Shown piece after piece: positions 10,697-23,020 of a stretch of 64,000 bases of DNA. Position numbers and translations under genes: made by a program. Position 1 is the first letter of the stretch, and each line of letters opens with the position of its first letter. Source of the DNA: Ashinkailepas kermadecensis (lineage: Eukaryota > Arthropoda > Thecostraca > Neolepadidae); the NCBI GenBank assembly GCA_034440615.1, contig JAOTOM010004364.1, positions 62,001 through 126,000 of the forward strand. Reading direction: 5' to 3'. A model generated the notes under the pieces. That model did no database searches, was not told where the DNA came from, and saw nothing but the letters and a program-made list of their open reading frames with translations.

Positions 10697-11397
10697 CTGA
10701 AATCCGGCCGTCCACGTGGTGGTGACAAACGATAACGACTTGCTGCGTACGAACCCGGACATTTCCGAGTGGAAGTGGGGGGGGGGAAGGGGACACCGTG
10801 CAGTTCGTGTGTCGACTTCAATCATAGGGTAGTTCAGCCATAGAGTCAATGTTAGTTATCCGGATTCAGGGGGTGGGTGGAGGCATCGCTCCCCGGTGCC
10901 CTTTTCTTCTGTTTCGCAGCCTACGGCTGCCTACAGTAACTGCTGCAAGTGAAGTGAAGTGAACTGAAGTGAACTGAAGTGAACTGAAGTGAACTGCAAT
11001 GCCATCGATCGTAGCCTGGGACAGCCAGGCCAAGTGGTAGTGTCGTCTTCAGGGTCAAGGTCACCCCAATGACAACGGCAAATGGTCGTAATGGACAGCG
11101 GACAGTGGTGAATAAGTAACGATGCCGTGTTAGCAGACTGAAACAGCGGTGGAAACAGAAACTAGCAACAGGTCGTACACGGCCGTGCACGGCCCTACGA
11201 TAAAGTGGCACGCACTCTGCCTCGTTTGACGACTGCGATAAGTAGTACTTGTAGCAAATAGCTTCCTGAGTTTATACACTCCTGGCCGCGGAATTAACAG
11301 CCGGTGTAGGAGCACAGGAACATGATGCGGTAAGAATTGTGTGACCATTACAAACGGCACTGAACGGCAACGAGATGCACTGTTCTATTTCACTCAC
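10697..11397 (-). other. Intron of VP-repeat gene 1
   Basis: A 701-bp intron with donor GTGAGT (complement of 11392-11397) and acceptor CAG (complement of 10697-10699). It contains a G run at 10777-10786 and a small 10-bp repeat at 10947-10998. Confidence 0.75.
10947..10998. repeat. 10-bp repeat (AAGTGAACTG), about 5 copies
   Basis: Short tandem array inside the gene 1 intron, alternating GAAGT and GAACT. Confidence 0.9.
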
Positions 11398-11531
11398 CCA
11401 TATTCCTCAGTTTCGTAGGTTTCATGTTCACCGTGTTCTCCATCGCTACCTCCATCGTCACCTCCATCGTAACCTCCATCGTGACCTCCGCCACCTGCCG
11501 TTACGACGACTACGGAGGCAGCTAGCACCAC
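11398..11531 (-). CDS. VP-repeat secreted protein 1, exon 2 (signal peptide end, Gly/Asp-rich)
   Basis: A 134-nt exon bounded by a polypyrimidine acceptor (TTCTTTTCTTCACCAG, complement of 11532-11547) and a GTGAGT donor. It translates to 44 residues: a hydrophobic stretch VVLAASVVVVTA, which looks like the end of a signal peptide, then GGGGHDGGYDGGDDGGSDG and EHGEHETYETEEY. It ends in phase 2 (GG), which matches the one-base start of the exon at 10696. Entry is in phase 0, so exon 1 should encode the start Met and a few residues ending on a codon boundary, a common arrangement in arthropod cuticle genes. Exon 1 lies further upstream (above 11548) and was not found. Evidence is splice signals, phase and the parallel with gene 2, not homology search. 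Confidence 0.72.
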
Positions 11532-11547
11532 CTGGTGAAGAAAAGAA

Positions 11548-14450
11548 TATACGTCACTCGGTAGTCACAATGCCTTGCGGGTCAGTCTCCGATGCAGAGC
11601 AGGTCAAAGCACTATACCGAGATGCTCTAGTTTGCATCAGGTCTGCTGATGTCAAGTGATCTGTGTGCATTATGATCTTCGCCGACAACACTGCCGGCGG
11701 GGAAGGTTAGCTCCCCGTCGCTCTTGATCTGTGCAATCGTTGAATTAGAAGTAGGTACCCTAGCGGCGTTTTTACCTACCCATGCTGTAAACTTAAGCGA
11801 GCTGTCAGCATTTTAATTTTAGTGTCAACTAGTGGATGACCGCTTGTGACAGCCACGTCCATTCAGCCGACCCCACCCATACCAGGAAATACCTCAGTTA
11901 TCTTACACTTTGCACCACTTTCTCAATCTTCTTGATCCCGCAATTTCGAGTCGGCCAGAGCTGGCTGAAGAGGCTTTCTCCAAACACCATTGTGTTTGGA
12001 GGACTTGACTTGACAAACGTTGGTGTGACTTGACAAACATCATGGCTGAGCTTAACAGGCACTGGGGTGCTTAACGATTACTTTGGGTGTTCGAGCATCC
12101 AGAATAGAGACAAACACGCCGAATGTGCGTCCCCGGCTTACTTTGAAACGGCGCCATTAGATGTCATTACTCTGACGTTCCATCGTATGTACTGGCTGGG
12201 AAGCTGCCAAATATTGGCATCCAGGCTAACGTTAAAACTTCAAAACATTCCAGGCCATCTATTTCTGAGATAATCAAAGGGATAGAAATACTGACATGTA
12301 CGTAGTCAATCAGCTCCTTTAGCGATCATCACACCTTGATTATGCATTTTAGCTGTGGACATATTACAATTGGTGCTGAAACACGTCATGATATTGAGCT
12401 GCAAACATTCATATATTTTTCCTAACAACTTGGACCTACGAATGTTTGTTGTTCGAGCTCACTTGCAGCTCACTCACAGGCGTTTATTAATCAAAATGTG
12501 ATACCAAATTTTTACATTACCTGAATACATTAAGACGCTACATACTACCAAGATTCCTCTGAAACCATTTCTTTTGGGTCAGGTTGCAATAATGATTGTG
12601 CGTGAACAGGCAACGTCGTATGTTAACTTGGAACGATAAAAAGTAGGTCTGATGACAGAATTAGTTGGATTTTGATTGGACAGATTCGGTTTGATCAACA
12701 CGAATTAGCTTCACATCAATTTCTATGCACCTAAAATAAACTGCATGCAGGAAAGGCCAGAACAGCTAGAAAGCAAAGCGCACTGATGTCGAAAATGATC
12801 CCACCAGTTCAGTTCAAACAAGACAAAATTAGTGCCTTACAAGGAGCTGCATGTTGCTAAGCCCCTGGGACTAGGTTACTTTGAGCTCTGTTATCGTCTT
12901 ATATAGACAAATCACATCCGATAGATGGCGGCCTTGTCGAATGCAAGGCCACCAATACACACGCAATTGCCCCCGCAGCACTGCTTGGAACGGTGCGACC
13001 AAGACATAAAAGCACCAGTGGCGCCGTCACGCGGCCGCATCGAGAACTGGTGAGACCGGCAGCGAGCAGACGGTCGGGCCACCGGTCAACAGGGTCAAGG
13101 TCGGCTTGCGTGTGCCGCTACCGGCTGGACATGGGTCAGCTCTCGTGGCGGCGCGTGATCGGGGCCAGGGCTCACCGGTTCTGCGGCAGATGCCGGTCGT
13201 GGCGCTTGCTTTGCGTCTCGTTGTGACAGGTTTACCTTGCTCTGGTCAGGTCGTCGGAGCGCGCGCCGACCACTTTTTGACCATATGCAGTGGTGCCGCA
13301 TGATATAAATTTTATCGGCTTGTTGTCGACCTGTTCTCGGTGTGCCGCAGTCACGTGTCACGTCGCTCACGACAGTGATGGTGGGCAGTCTTCGGAGCAA
13401 GCGAGATGACGAAGCATTCGGGTATTCAGGCAAATTGGACGGTATACAGAGATAGCCAAGCATTCAATGCATAATCTCGTACGAGCTGAGCTGTACGTGA
13501 TCAACGAATGGTTCGACCAATGACGGAAATAGATGGTATTCATTGGCTAGCCATTGGCTAGCGATTTCTTCGCGGAAAACGGCAATTGCTTTTTTTGTTA
13601 CGTATCTACCTTTTCATAAGCGAAAATTCCGAAATATTATGACGGAGCGGTTGCAGGAACCAAAGACAGGATGATTGGAACTTTTTCAAGATCGAACTGC
13701 TTTTATACTTCTCAACCGAGCTTGTCATATCTTATGCTATCGTACAGCAAACGAACACACCTTTCAGCTCAAGTGAGAAGAAATTGAGTTTCGAAAAGCT
13801 TAGGCGAGTCCAGATGCATTCAGGGAATTATTTTAGGATGCATTCTTTACTTCTGCTACTTTCATTTTTAGAACTTAATTTTGTCCTGAACAAACATAAT
13901 GACCTCAGAGACAAGTGGCATGTCAATGGCGTACCTCGTAATGGCGGCATCAGCGAATTAAAAGGAGGCTATTTGATGGAAATAATAGCACCACACATCC
14001 ATATTATCCCATGACAAATACTTCCACGCCTCATTTGGAACATTTCGGGAAGGCCGCTTCCTTCATAAAAATGTCGTCATACGCGGAGTCAGCAACACCA
14101 AGCTGGGTAGTTATCCTACAGTTCGAAAAACACGTCGACTAGGTCAGTCAATTGGACTGAGCTTTTCTGTGGATACGACTCCCTTGCACATCATCAGGAA
14201 AACGATGCACATTCGCCATGATTGACCTCTTCACCAGGGCTCGGTTTCATAAAGAAGTAGTTGCGTTGCGTAAGGTGTTTTTGCGTACTGTACGCAGATT
14301 TTGCTCCGCAGTGCGCATTTTCAGTTTCATCGAGACGCGTTCTACCGCGCAAATACGATACGCACTGACGACAGAATGGTCTGCATAGTATGCGAATAAA
14401 AGACGTTAAAAGGTACTAGTTACGCATTTCTGTTCCACAGAGGCTGTACA
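11548..14450. other. Unassigned region upstream of VP-repeat gene 1
   Basis: It should contain exon 1, first intron and promoter of gene 1, but I could not place them. 12000-12900 is AT-rich with no coding signal. 13000-13470 is GC-richer with short overlapping frames. 14235-14450 starts CTCGGTTTCATAAAGAAG and resembles a short inverted-repeat element, but no second end was found. Confidence 0.4.
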
Positions 14451-14453
14451 TAC

Positions 14454-14849
14454 CAGTGGCGTGACCCCAGACATAGCGCATTTTCCAGGAAGAGCAACGC
14501 ATATAAATTGTGCGTTGACTCACATTCTGAAGGTTGTTGTTACAACAACAAAGCCAACGGTACTGTTACTAATTGTCATTGCTATCAGTTCTCAGTTATC
14601 AACATTGTATCAGCAGTTAGCTCTTGTTCATAATTTGGTGCGCTGGCATGTAAATGAACCTCTTCGGACTGGATGGACCATGCGGAAGAAGAAGAAGGAG
14701 AAGAAGAACACAGAACATTTGGTTTCCATTCCTGGAGTATTTCCCGTAAGCATGTCTGGTTTACTTTGTGATGCATATCTAGCTGCTTTTCAGCGCCCTT
14801 AGCAACATAATTGTTTATGCATGAAACAAAACATGGACGGCGCCACAAG
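14454..14849. other. Possible element end and unassigned stretch
   Basis: CAGTGGCGTGACCCCAG at 14454 resembles the CAGTGGCG ends of the hAT-like elements in this window. No partner end or matching duplication was seen, so it is only a candidate. The rest is unremarkable. Confidence 0.3.
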
Positions 14850-15360
14850 CAGGGGCACATCCAGGAATTGTCATGGGATGGGGCACTTTTCTGCAGGGGC
14901 GGATCCAGGAATTGTCATGGGGGCACACGTCTGGAGGGGCGCCACTGCGGAAGTACCTGGAAGGGCACCTTCTCCTTCGAGCGGCACCTCTGGCGGAAAA
15001 ATTCGGGGGCGGGGGTAGGGGTGCACTGGAGCGGCAACTTTCTCCAGTCGAAGGGGCGCCACATGCCTATCACGGGGACACATGTTCCCAGTTCGCCCCC
15101 TAGATCTGCCACTGGTGTGGTCAAGGGCGGATATATGGGGCACTGGGGCCATGTGCCCATCCACCTATCCCCTCCCCATCCCTTCCGCATGGAAGGTGGC
15201 GCCCCTCCAAGACAACTCAAGTGCACCACGTCCTCCCTCGATTTTTATTCAACCAGAGACGCCCCTCGGAGAAGAATTGGCGCCCCTCGGAAGGAAGTGG
15301 CGCCCTTTCACTGTGTGCTCGGGGAATCCCTCCCCTTGTTGATCAGGGCACCAAGTTCGA
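14850..15360. mobile_element. Cluster of G-tract-ended (hAT-like) element fragments
   Basis: Two left-type ends sharing CCAGGAATTGTCATGGG start at 14850 (CAGGGGCACATCC) and 14894 (CAGGGGCGGATCC). An inverted partner, CCCCCTAGATCTGCCACTG, ends at 15114. A further left-type end, CAAGGGCGGATATATGGGG, begins near 15120. Between them are short G/C-rich blocks such as GGCGCCCCTC repeated in both orientations. No 8-bp duplications were found here, so these are nested or truncated copies. Confidence 0.6.
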
Positions 15361-15394
15361 TAGTGCACTGTGCGGATACATTTGCGCGCAGCCT

Positions 15395-15540
15395 TAACCA
15401 TTAAGGAAGGACGTTGTACGACAAGCGTTGTGCGATATACGGCTATCGTTATGCGTCATGCGGTCATCGTTGTGCGTTGTACGGCCAGCGTTGTGCGTTG
15501 TACGGCCAGCGTTGTGCGTTGTACGGCGTGCCATCCGCCG
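15395..15540. repeat. 21-bp repeat (TTGTGCGTTGTACGGCCAGCG), about 6 copies
   Basis: A short array with three near-identical units at its right end and more diverged ones to the left. Confidence 0.85.
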
Positions 15541-16015
15541 ATCGATGGGCAGTCGGAAAGGTAGAGTAGGACGCTGTGCGATTGGGTGAGCCAGTGAGTA
15601 GAGGACTATCGGAAATCTCAGTACCCTGTGTTGCTGCTGAGTGTCTTACCCTCTGAATGCCAAGGGTCCTACTGTCAGTGCCTCACACTCCTTAGGGCCC
15701 TCCATAGGCGTCATACTGAGCGCCCTGCCTCTTGAATGCCTTCCTGATTCCACTACCCTCTATAGTGCCGTCTAGTACCTGCTTAGTGCCCCGCACGAAT
15801 GGAAAAGCATTAAACACATTGGTGGGGCCCAATGCATGGAGGCGGCGCGTGCTCCCAATTTTGTTCTTGGGGTCGACCCCATCAGGCCCCATGTTAGGGA
15901 GTAGGAAGGTAGCGAGGTCAAGGCAAAGATGGTGGAGCCCACACACCACCAAAAGCATAGGGAACCCTACCCCTGTTGCCTGGTACCATTTAGTGCCCTA
16001 CCATTCAGTGGCGCA

Positions 16016-16352
16016 CCGGAGGGGGCCCAGGGCCCGGGCCCCCCATGAGACCAAAGTGCCCTTTGGCCAAAGTGCCCTTTGACCGAAAAGTGCCCTTTTG
16101 GCCGGAATGTCCAATTTAGCCCAAAATCACCTGCCTTATCATAAGGCAGGTGATTTTCGGGCTAAATTTGGGACATTCCGGCAAAAAACATTTTTAAAGC
16201 AATTTTAAAACAAATTGCTTGCTACCCCCGGTTAACAAACCTTCCAGTGTGCCCCGGGCCGCAAAGTGCCCTTTGGAGCCGGTCAAGTGCCTTTGAGCCG
16301 GCCAAGTGCCCTTTTGGTCCGGGTCCCCATGGAAAAATCTTGGGTGGGCCTG
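16016..16352. mobile_element. 337-bp non-autonomous hAT-like element with 8-bp TSD
   Basis: The element begins CAGTGGCGCACCGGAGGGGG and ends TCTTGGGTGGGCCTG. It is flanked by perfect 8-bp duplications CTACCATT (16008-16015 and 16353-16360). The ends are poorly matched inverted repeats sharing CAG and a G-rich stretch. 8-bp duplications with CAGNGGCG ends are typical of the hAT superfamily. The middle is a near-perfect palindrome (16101-16182), and repeated GTGCCCTTT units fill the rest. There is no coding capacity. Confidence 0.85.
16101..16182. repeat. Near-perfect hairpin inside the 337-bp element
   Basis: Arms 16101-16139 and 16141-16182 are reverse complements (about 40 paired positions, two one-base indels) with a single-base centre. 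The left arm starts GCCGGAATGTCC and the right ends GGGACATTCCGGC. Confidence 0.93.
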
Positions 16353-16685
16353 CTACCATTCTCTCCAGTGTGCCCTTCATGTCTTAGTCTTGTCTTTCAC
16401 GATGCCATAATCCGTGATTGCTCTGCGCTCCTTAGTGCCATACACTATTTAATCACCTTCGGTCCTTAGTGCCCACACCCTTTAATGGCCTTCGCACCTC
16501 AGTGCAATACACCCTTTCATGGTCTTCGCTCCTTTGTGCCATCCCGAATGTTAAGTGCCAGCCCCTCCCCTCAGTGCCCTACTGGGTTTCTCGTCCTCAT
16601 TGCCTTATCCTGCTTAGTGCAATCATAAGTACTATAGCCCCTCTTAAAGCCCTCCGAAGTGGCCAACTGAGTGTCGTTCCCCGTC

Positions 16686-17150
<465 letters not shown>

Positions 17151-18384
17151 GACTAAGTGAGGGAGTTGCTAGGATGTTGTTCAGCGTCTGGAGGTTTTAG
17201 CACGGGTGTGTGGCTTGTTGTTGGTAGAGGTGGTGTTTGGTCTGTTGTTGCTCGTGTTGTAGGTGCATGGGTAGTGGAAGAGGTATTGTCGGAACTGTTG
17301 TCGTCTGAATCTGTGAGTGTTTCGAATTGGAAGCGTAGGTTTCTGCGTACTGCGTTTGGTGTCTGTGATGGTTCTGATAGGCCTGGTGCTGGTGATGGTT
17401 TGCGTGTTCTGAGATGTGGGATTGGGGGTGGTGCCTGTGTTGAGTGGGTGGGTGAGTAGTGTCGAGGTTTGTTTTATTTTGGTGCTTGTGCTTTGCATTT
17501 TGGGTTGTGGCCTGATTATGATTGCTGGGTTTGTCTGCGAAGCTTTGATAGATGGTGTAGTTGTATGAGTTGTTCGTGTTTGTGTAGATTGCCTGGACGT
17601 CTTGTGGTGGTGTGTGGGATGCGTCGGTTGCTGGCTGTTGACCTACGACCTTGCCCGTGGCAGGTCCCAGCCCTCTAGGTGGACAAGACGGAGAATTTCC
17701 TTCTCCCTTGTCCACCGAGGGCAGGCCCTGTCCCGGGAGGCGTGGTCTCCGCTGCAACCGACGTAGCGTAGTGTGCCGCTCGTATATGTGTTTGTATCGT
17801 GTGATGCGGCACAGATTGCGCAGGTGGGTGTTGTGTCGTGGCACCCCCCCTCCCCTTCGAGTGTCCGCAGCGTTGGCAAAGCAGACAACGTCGAGGGAGG
17901 GGTACTCGTGGCGTGACCTTGTACTTAATGCAGCCGGCTTTAACGTGTGTGGGTGGTTGTCTGGTGTTGAAAGTCAGTATGAGAGTGTGTGTGGACCTTA
18001 TTTGTGTGCTGGGGTGGGTGGCCTGTAGACGGAGGAGATCCCCTGGCTTTCAAACCTGAGAGCCAGTTCCTCCTCCGTCATCCAGGCCACCTCCCGTGCG
18101 TATATGGTGCCCTGTGATGTGTTTAGGTGTGCGGCTGATGTTATGGTGATTGGGATATCAGTGATGTCTGTGATGCGTGTCAGTATGTCTGCGTCGTCGG
18201 AGTTATATGTCTGAATGAGAAGCGCCCCTGATTGTATATGGCGTGCGTGTAGGGGCTTTCGTGTCCGACGGGTTATCTCCTCCTCCACCGTCCATGGGTC
18301 AAGGGAGCCCATGGGCTCCCAATCATCCCGGCGGCAGAGGAGGAAATCACCCGTCGGTGTGTTGGGCGTGGTGTCTGTGTTCAT
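17151..18384 (-). pseudogene. ORF1 relic of a second I-type LINE
   Basis: The minus strand from 18384 opens with MNTDTTPNTPTGDF, then EEEITRRTRKPLHARHIQSG, DIPITITSAAHLNTSQGTIY and EEELALRFESQGISSVYRPP, ending at a stop near 17998. This matches the N-terminal layout of LINE ORF1 proteins. In shifted frames follow LCQRCGHSKG (first zinc knuckle, damaged), CAICAASHDT, CSGDHASRDRACPRW and EKEILRL, then a Thr/Asn/His-rich tail. Several frameshifts are needed. No endonuclease or reverse transcriptase follows, so only ORF1 survives. It belongs to a different family from the LINE at 47.5-53.1 kb. Confidence 0.75.
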
Positions 18385-19205
18385 GTTGGGTGAGTGTAGT
18401 GGGTCGTGGGTTTGGTGTCTGGGTTAGGAGAGAAAGGTGTACACTTATTACAAATATCGGCGTCGGGGTGAGAGGCGCAGCGGCACCGCCGGACCAACCT
18501 GAAGTGGAGTATTGTAGAGTTGAAGTTGTAGTATTGTAGAGTTGTAGTTGAAGTTGTATTGACCAGCCCTCAACTCTACTCAAGTAGAGTTGAGCTAGAA
18601 GTTCGTAGTGTAGAAGTAGGTGAGTTGGTGGCAGGCTGGCCGGGCGATTTGCGGTCGGTTGGGTTGGACGGCCACAGTGGCGTCGGCGCGTCTTCTCAGA
18701 TTTGCACCGTCAAGGCTGCAGCCGCACGTGTGGTCTTTTGCTGCAGTGCAGCGGCTGGCTGGCTGGCTGTAAGTGAACAGCCTGACGATGCCTCCCCAGG
18801 TGAAGTCGGAGGCTTCCGAGGGTGGCGTCGGATCTTCCAAGGCGTGCAGCGTAGGTTCAGATTTGAGTCTGCAGGGTTGGTTTCTGCGTTTTCTTTCTCG
18901 GTTGTTGAAAGTTTCGATGTTGTTTGTTCTGGTTCCCCGTCAGGGGACAGGCTAGTGCGTTCAGCGGACATACGGCATGCGCATGCTCAAGCCCGATAGG
19001 TTCCGCCCACTGGCCTTGACGCGCACACACCGTGTCAGCGGCCGGTCCGGCGGTACATTGCTACTCGGAAGGTACGCCGCAGTGGGACACCAACTATCTC
19101 AAAGTTGAGAGGAGGAAAGAGCCAAATTGAAGTTGATTACCTCCATGCAACGCCCATGGGATCAATATTTAACTCCTCTGAAGAGTGGAGGGGGCTGCTC
19201 TCTGC
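18385..19205. other. Unassigned; may include the LINE 5' region
   Basis: 18480-18590 holds short repeats of GTAGAGTTGAAGTTGTA. The rest is GC-richer and shows no convincing coding sequence. Confidence 0.35.
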
Positions 19206-19218
19206 TCTCTCCCAATAT

Positions 19219-19420
<202 letters not shown>

Positions 19421-19900
19421 TTCCACACCTACCGAAGTTTTCAGGCCGCTGTCGATAGATATCGAGCATTATGATCTGGAATTAGCATTGGTTTCGGAAA
19501 ATCAAGCGGGGCACAGGTGTCCTGTGTCTCCTCCCATGGAGATGCGACGTCCCTCCAAGACGAGCGGGTGCACTCCCTTCCCCTTGCCTTTTTCAGCCGA
19601 AGGCTGATTTCAGAAGTAAATCCCCCCCCCCACACACACAAAAAACAAAAGACACTCGAGTAGACTCTTATCCCCTAGATATTTTGTATTCAGTGGTGCC
19701 ACGCCAGTGAAATGGCTCCCTCTAGATGATTGCCACCCATGCAAATATCTGGATACGCCCATGAATCTAGACGTGCAAGGAGCATTCCCCTCCCTTTTCC
19801 AAACTTTCCGTGTTTGCAAGACGATTATCGACTATCGATTATCTTCAATGCTTTGCCGCGTTCGGCTCATATTCATCCGTATCATTTGTAGTTTGTATCC
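19421..19900. other. Unassigned; one possible element end
   Basis: A C run at 19622-19632 is followed by (CA)n. ATCTGGATACGCCCATG ending at 19761 resembles a right end of the CAGGGGCGTATCCAG type. No partner or duplication was found. Confidence 0.35.
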
Positions 19901-19914
19901 GCATATTCGAACTT

Positions 19915-20190
19915 TCCGGTCGGTGTCCGCCGCATCGCGGTACCTCATACGACGCACTGAGCTGCTGAGCGAGCGTCCATATGATGGTCGGCCAACGGCC
20001 CCTCGTGACTTCCCCCGGGTGTGGTGGGTTATATGGTACGGCCGCCGGCCAGTGAGGTGGGGGTACCCCCGGTACCCCGGGAGTCGTTGAGGATTTCTCG
20101 ACGAGCGTGGATTGTCACGCTGCTCTGAGCAGGCACTTTGAGTTTTCATCGGCAGCTGGGTACGCGAGTCGCGTGCCCAGTTGCCGCCCG
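19915..20190. repeat. Dispersed repeat, copy A
   Basis: Colinear similarity with 58062-58345. Shared blocks include CGCCGC-TCGCGGTACC, TACGACGC, a CGGCC-C-GCCCCTC segment, GGGAGTCG-TGAGGA and TGTCACGCTGCTCTGAGCA. Divergence is substantial. The family is unknown to me. Confidence 0.75.
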
Positions 20191-21272
<1,082 letters not shown>

Positions 21273-21504
21273 ATTAATATTAATATTCAACATATTCCGA
21301 GAATGTTTTGACAATTCCGAAGGTGCCCACGGCCCCAGATTCCATGTTCACCCCCAAAATTCGGTTTGGGCGAACTTCGAAATCGACGCCGCATGTAACG
21401 ATTTGGTTATCGAAGCCAAATCGACGCCGTTTGATCTGCTTTCATTTACCTAACATATGTACCATTGTGCAGTACAGCTTCCCATGCGGTATGTCCATAT
21501 GCGT

Positions 21505-22556
21505 AGTGTCCCAGGAACGTGAATAATGAAGTTACATGAAGGTTGTGTAAAATAGTTTTCCGGGCACAGCCTACGTGCACTGTGGCATAAAAGGGTGGCC
21601 TGCAATAGGTGTTCGACTGCACGTCCATATAAATGATGCTCTCAAGGGTGTAGGATCGCAAGAACAGTTGGGAGTGGGGCTCAGCTCTGGGTCATCAACC
21701 TAGGGTACCTCCAAATAGTAATTTCTCCGCGGATTTGGGCCACTTGATTTGCCATCTTGACAAGAAAAAAAACATTAATTTCAAAAATATTCTTTCATTT
21801 TTCAGCTTTTCATGAACTTAGCCGAATCGGGTCTAAAAAAATCATGAAATGGTTGATAAAACTACCGAATATTGAGAAACTAATTGGTGCCGAGACGACT
21901 TCTTCCCCTTTCGGTTCACATTGTGCCTAATTTCATACTTGTTTTTATGATATTATATATGCTACCTCAAATTTCCGTCGATCAAAACGGATTATAAACA
22001 ATACGAAAAGAAACAACATGTAACTATCATAGCAAACTCCACATTGCGATCAGTGCTAAATGATCAATGTGATTACCGATTTGAGAAAGCTGAAAATAGG
22101 ATTGCTTGTACTATTTCAAGTTATCAAAGTGGACCGGAACCACTAATACTAAAGAATACTTAGAAGAATATCGTTGCAACTCATCATACAATTTGGGCAA
22201 TCTTACTCCTACCAAGGTTGAACACGAGTAGTATGTCGTACTCAACAAATATACAACAATTATAAAAATTTTTAATAAGTTTAATTTCAAAGGTGGGGGG
22301 GGCTAGCTGCCAAGTTGGGGTGGGGGGGCTGAGCTGCAGATTTGGGGCTGGAGCCCTCCCAACTGAATAGGATCCTACACCCCTGGATGCTCTGCAGGTG
22401 GAAAGAAAACGTAATTGTACTTCTTGTTGTGATGTTAGCATTGTCGAATATGGTCAGATTGCATCTCTGCCATGTTTGATGGCACTCAGTACGTGTTGTA
22501 GGCAACCACCAGGTGTTTTGAAGTAAAATTACGCCGTTACACGGAAATAAGCTACG
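21505..22556. repeat. Local duplication, copy A (split by an insertion)
   Basis: 21505-21642 plus 22386-22556 align with copy B at 22752-23020. Shared landmarks are AACGTGAA-AATG, TTCGACTG-ACGTCC, AAATGATGCT, TGTACTTCTT/TATACTTCTT, ACCACCAG-TGTT and AAAATT-CG-CGT-ACACG. The middle (21643-22385) is a mobile element absent from copy B. Confidence 0.8.
21643..22385. mobile_element. 743-bp non-autonomous hAT-like element with 8-bp TSD
   Basis: The left end starts CAAGGGTGTAGGATCGCAAG. The right end, read on the other strand, starts CAGGGGTGTAGGATCCTATT, and both continue into AGTTGGGAG, giving inverted repeats of about 35 bases. It is flanked by perfect duplications GATGCTCT (21635-21642 and 22386-22393). 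G runs lie near the right end (22296-22303, 22322-22328). The interior is AT-rich with no coding capacity. Copy B of the surrounding duplication is uninterrupted at the corresponding position, which supports the boundaries. Confidence 0.9.
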
Positions 22557-22751
22557 ACAACATGGTTATCATAACATGTTCAAGCCCTGTTAAGGAAGAT
22601 ACACGAGCTGAATTGGAGAGCTACAAATGAGTAAATTGGAAAAATAACTTCTCATCATCTGACGTTTATTTCGTTGTTCTATCCTATCAGTCTTCTATTG
22701 TACACTGCTTAGTGCAGTGCAGTAATGTGCAATAGTGTGCAATATGTATCA
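22557..22751. other. Spacer between duplication copies
   Basis: No recognisable feature. Confidence 0.4.
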
Positions 22752-23020
22752 AGTGCCCGAAACGTGAACAATGGAACCACAGGGAGCGTGTGAAAATGTT
22801 CATGTTTTCGGGGACACGCTATGTATACCGTGACAAAAACGCGTGTGTTTGCATTACGATAGGAATTCGACTGTACGTCCCTGTAAATGATGCTTGCATA
22901 TAGAACGAAGGCATAATTATACTTCTTGGTGTGAAGCCAGCATGGTTAGATTCTTCCATTACCAGACCACCAGATGTTCTGCACTAAAATTGCGTCGTCA
23001 CACGTAGATAAGCCTATGGA
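22752..23020. repeat. Local duplication, copy B (unoccupied site)
   Basis: A diverged second copy of the segment that holds the 743-bp element. AAATGATGCT is followed directly by TGCATATAGAACG, with no insertion. Confidence 0.8.

Larger units (their letters stand above)
15600..16640. repeat. Degenerate array of TAGTGCCCTAC-type units
   Basis: The sequence is a string of very diverged 30-45 bp units, each with a core like CTTAGTGCCCTACC or CTCAGTGCC. A hAT-like element (16016-16352) has inserted into one unit. The style matches the degenerate interiors of the elements at 40.5 and 43.5 kb, so this may itself be the interior of an older element whose ends are lost. Confidence 0.65.

Noticed and set aside
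11760..11800. Exon 1 of VP-repeat gene 1
   Set aside because: A minus-strand ATG followed by a GTAAAA-type donor was considered, but it would end in phase 2 while exon 2 needs phase 0.
14894..15114. Complete 221-bp hAT-like element
   Set aside because: The ends look like an inverted pair, but the flanking 8 bases (CTTTTCTG and GTGTGGTC) do not match; kept only as debris.
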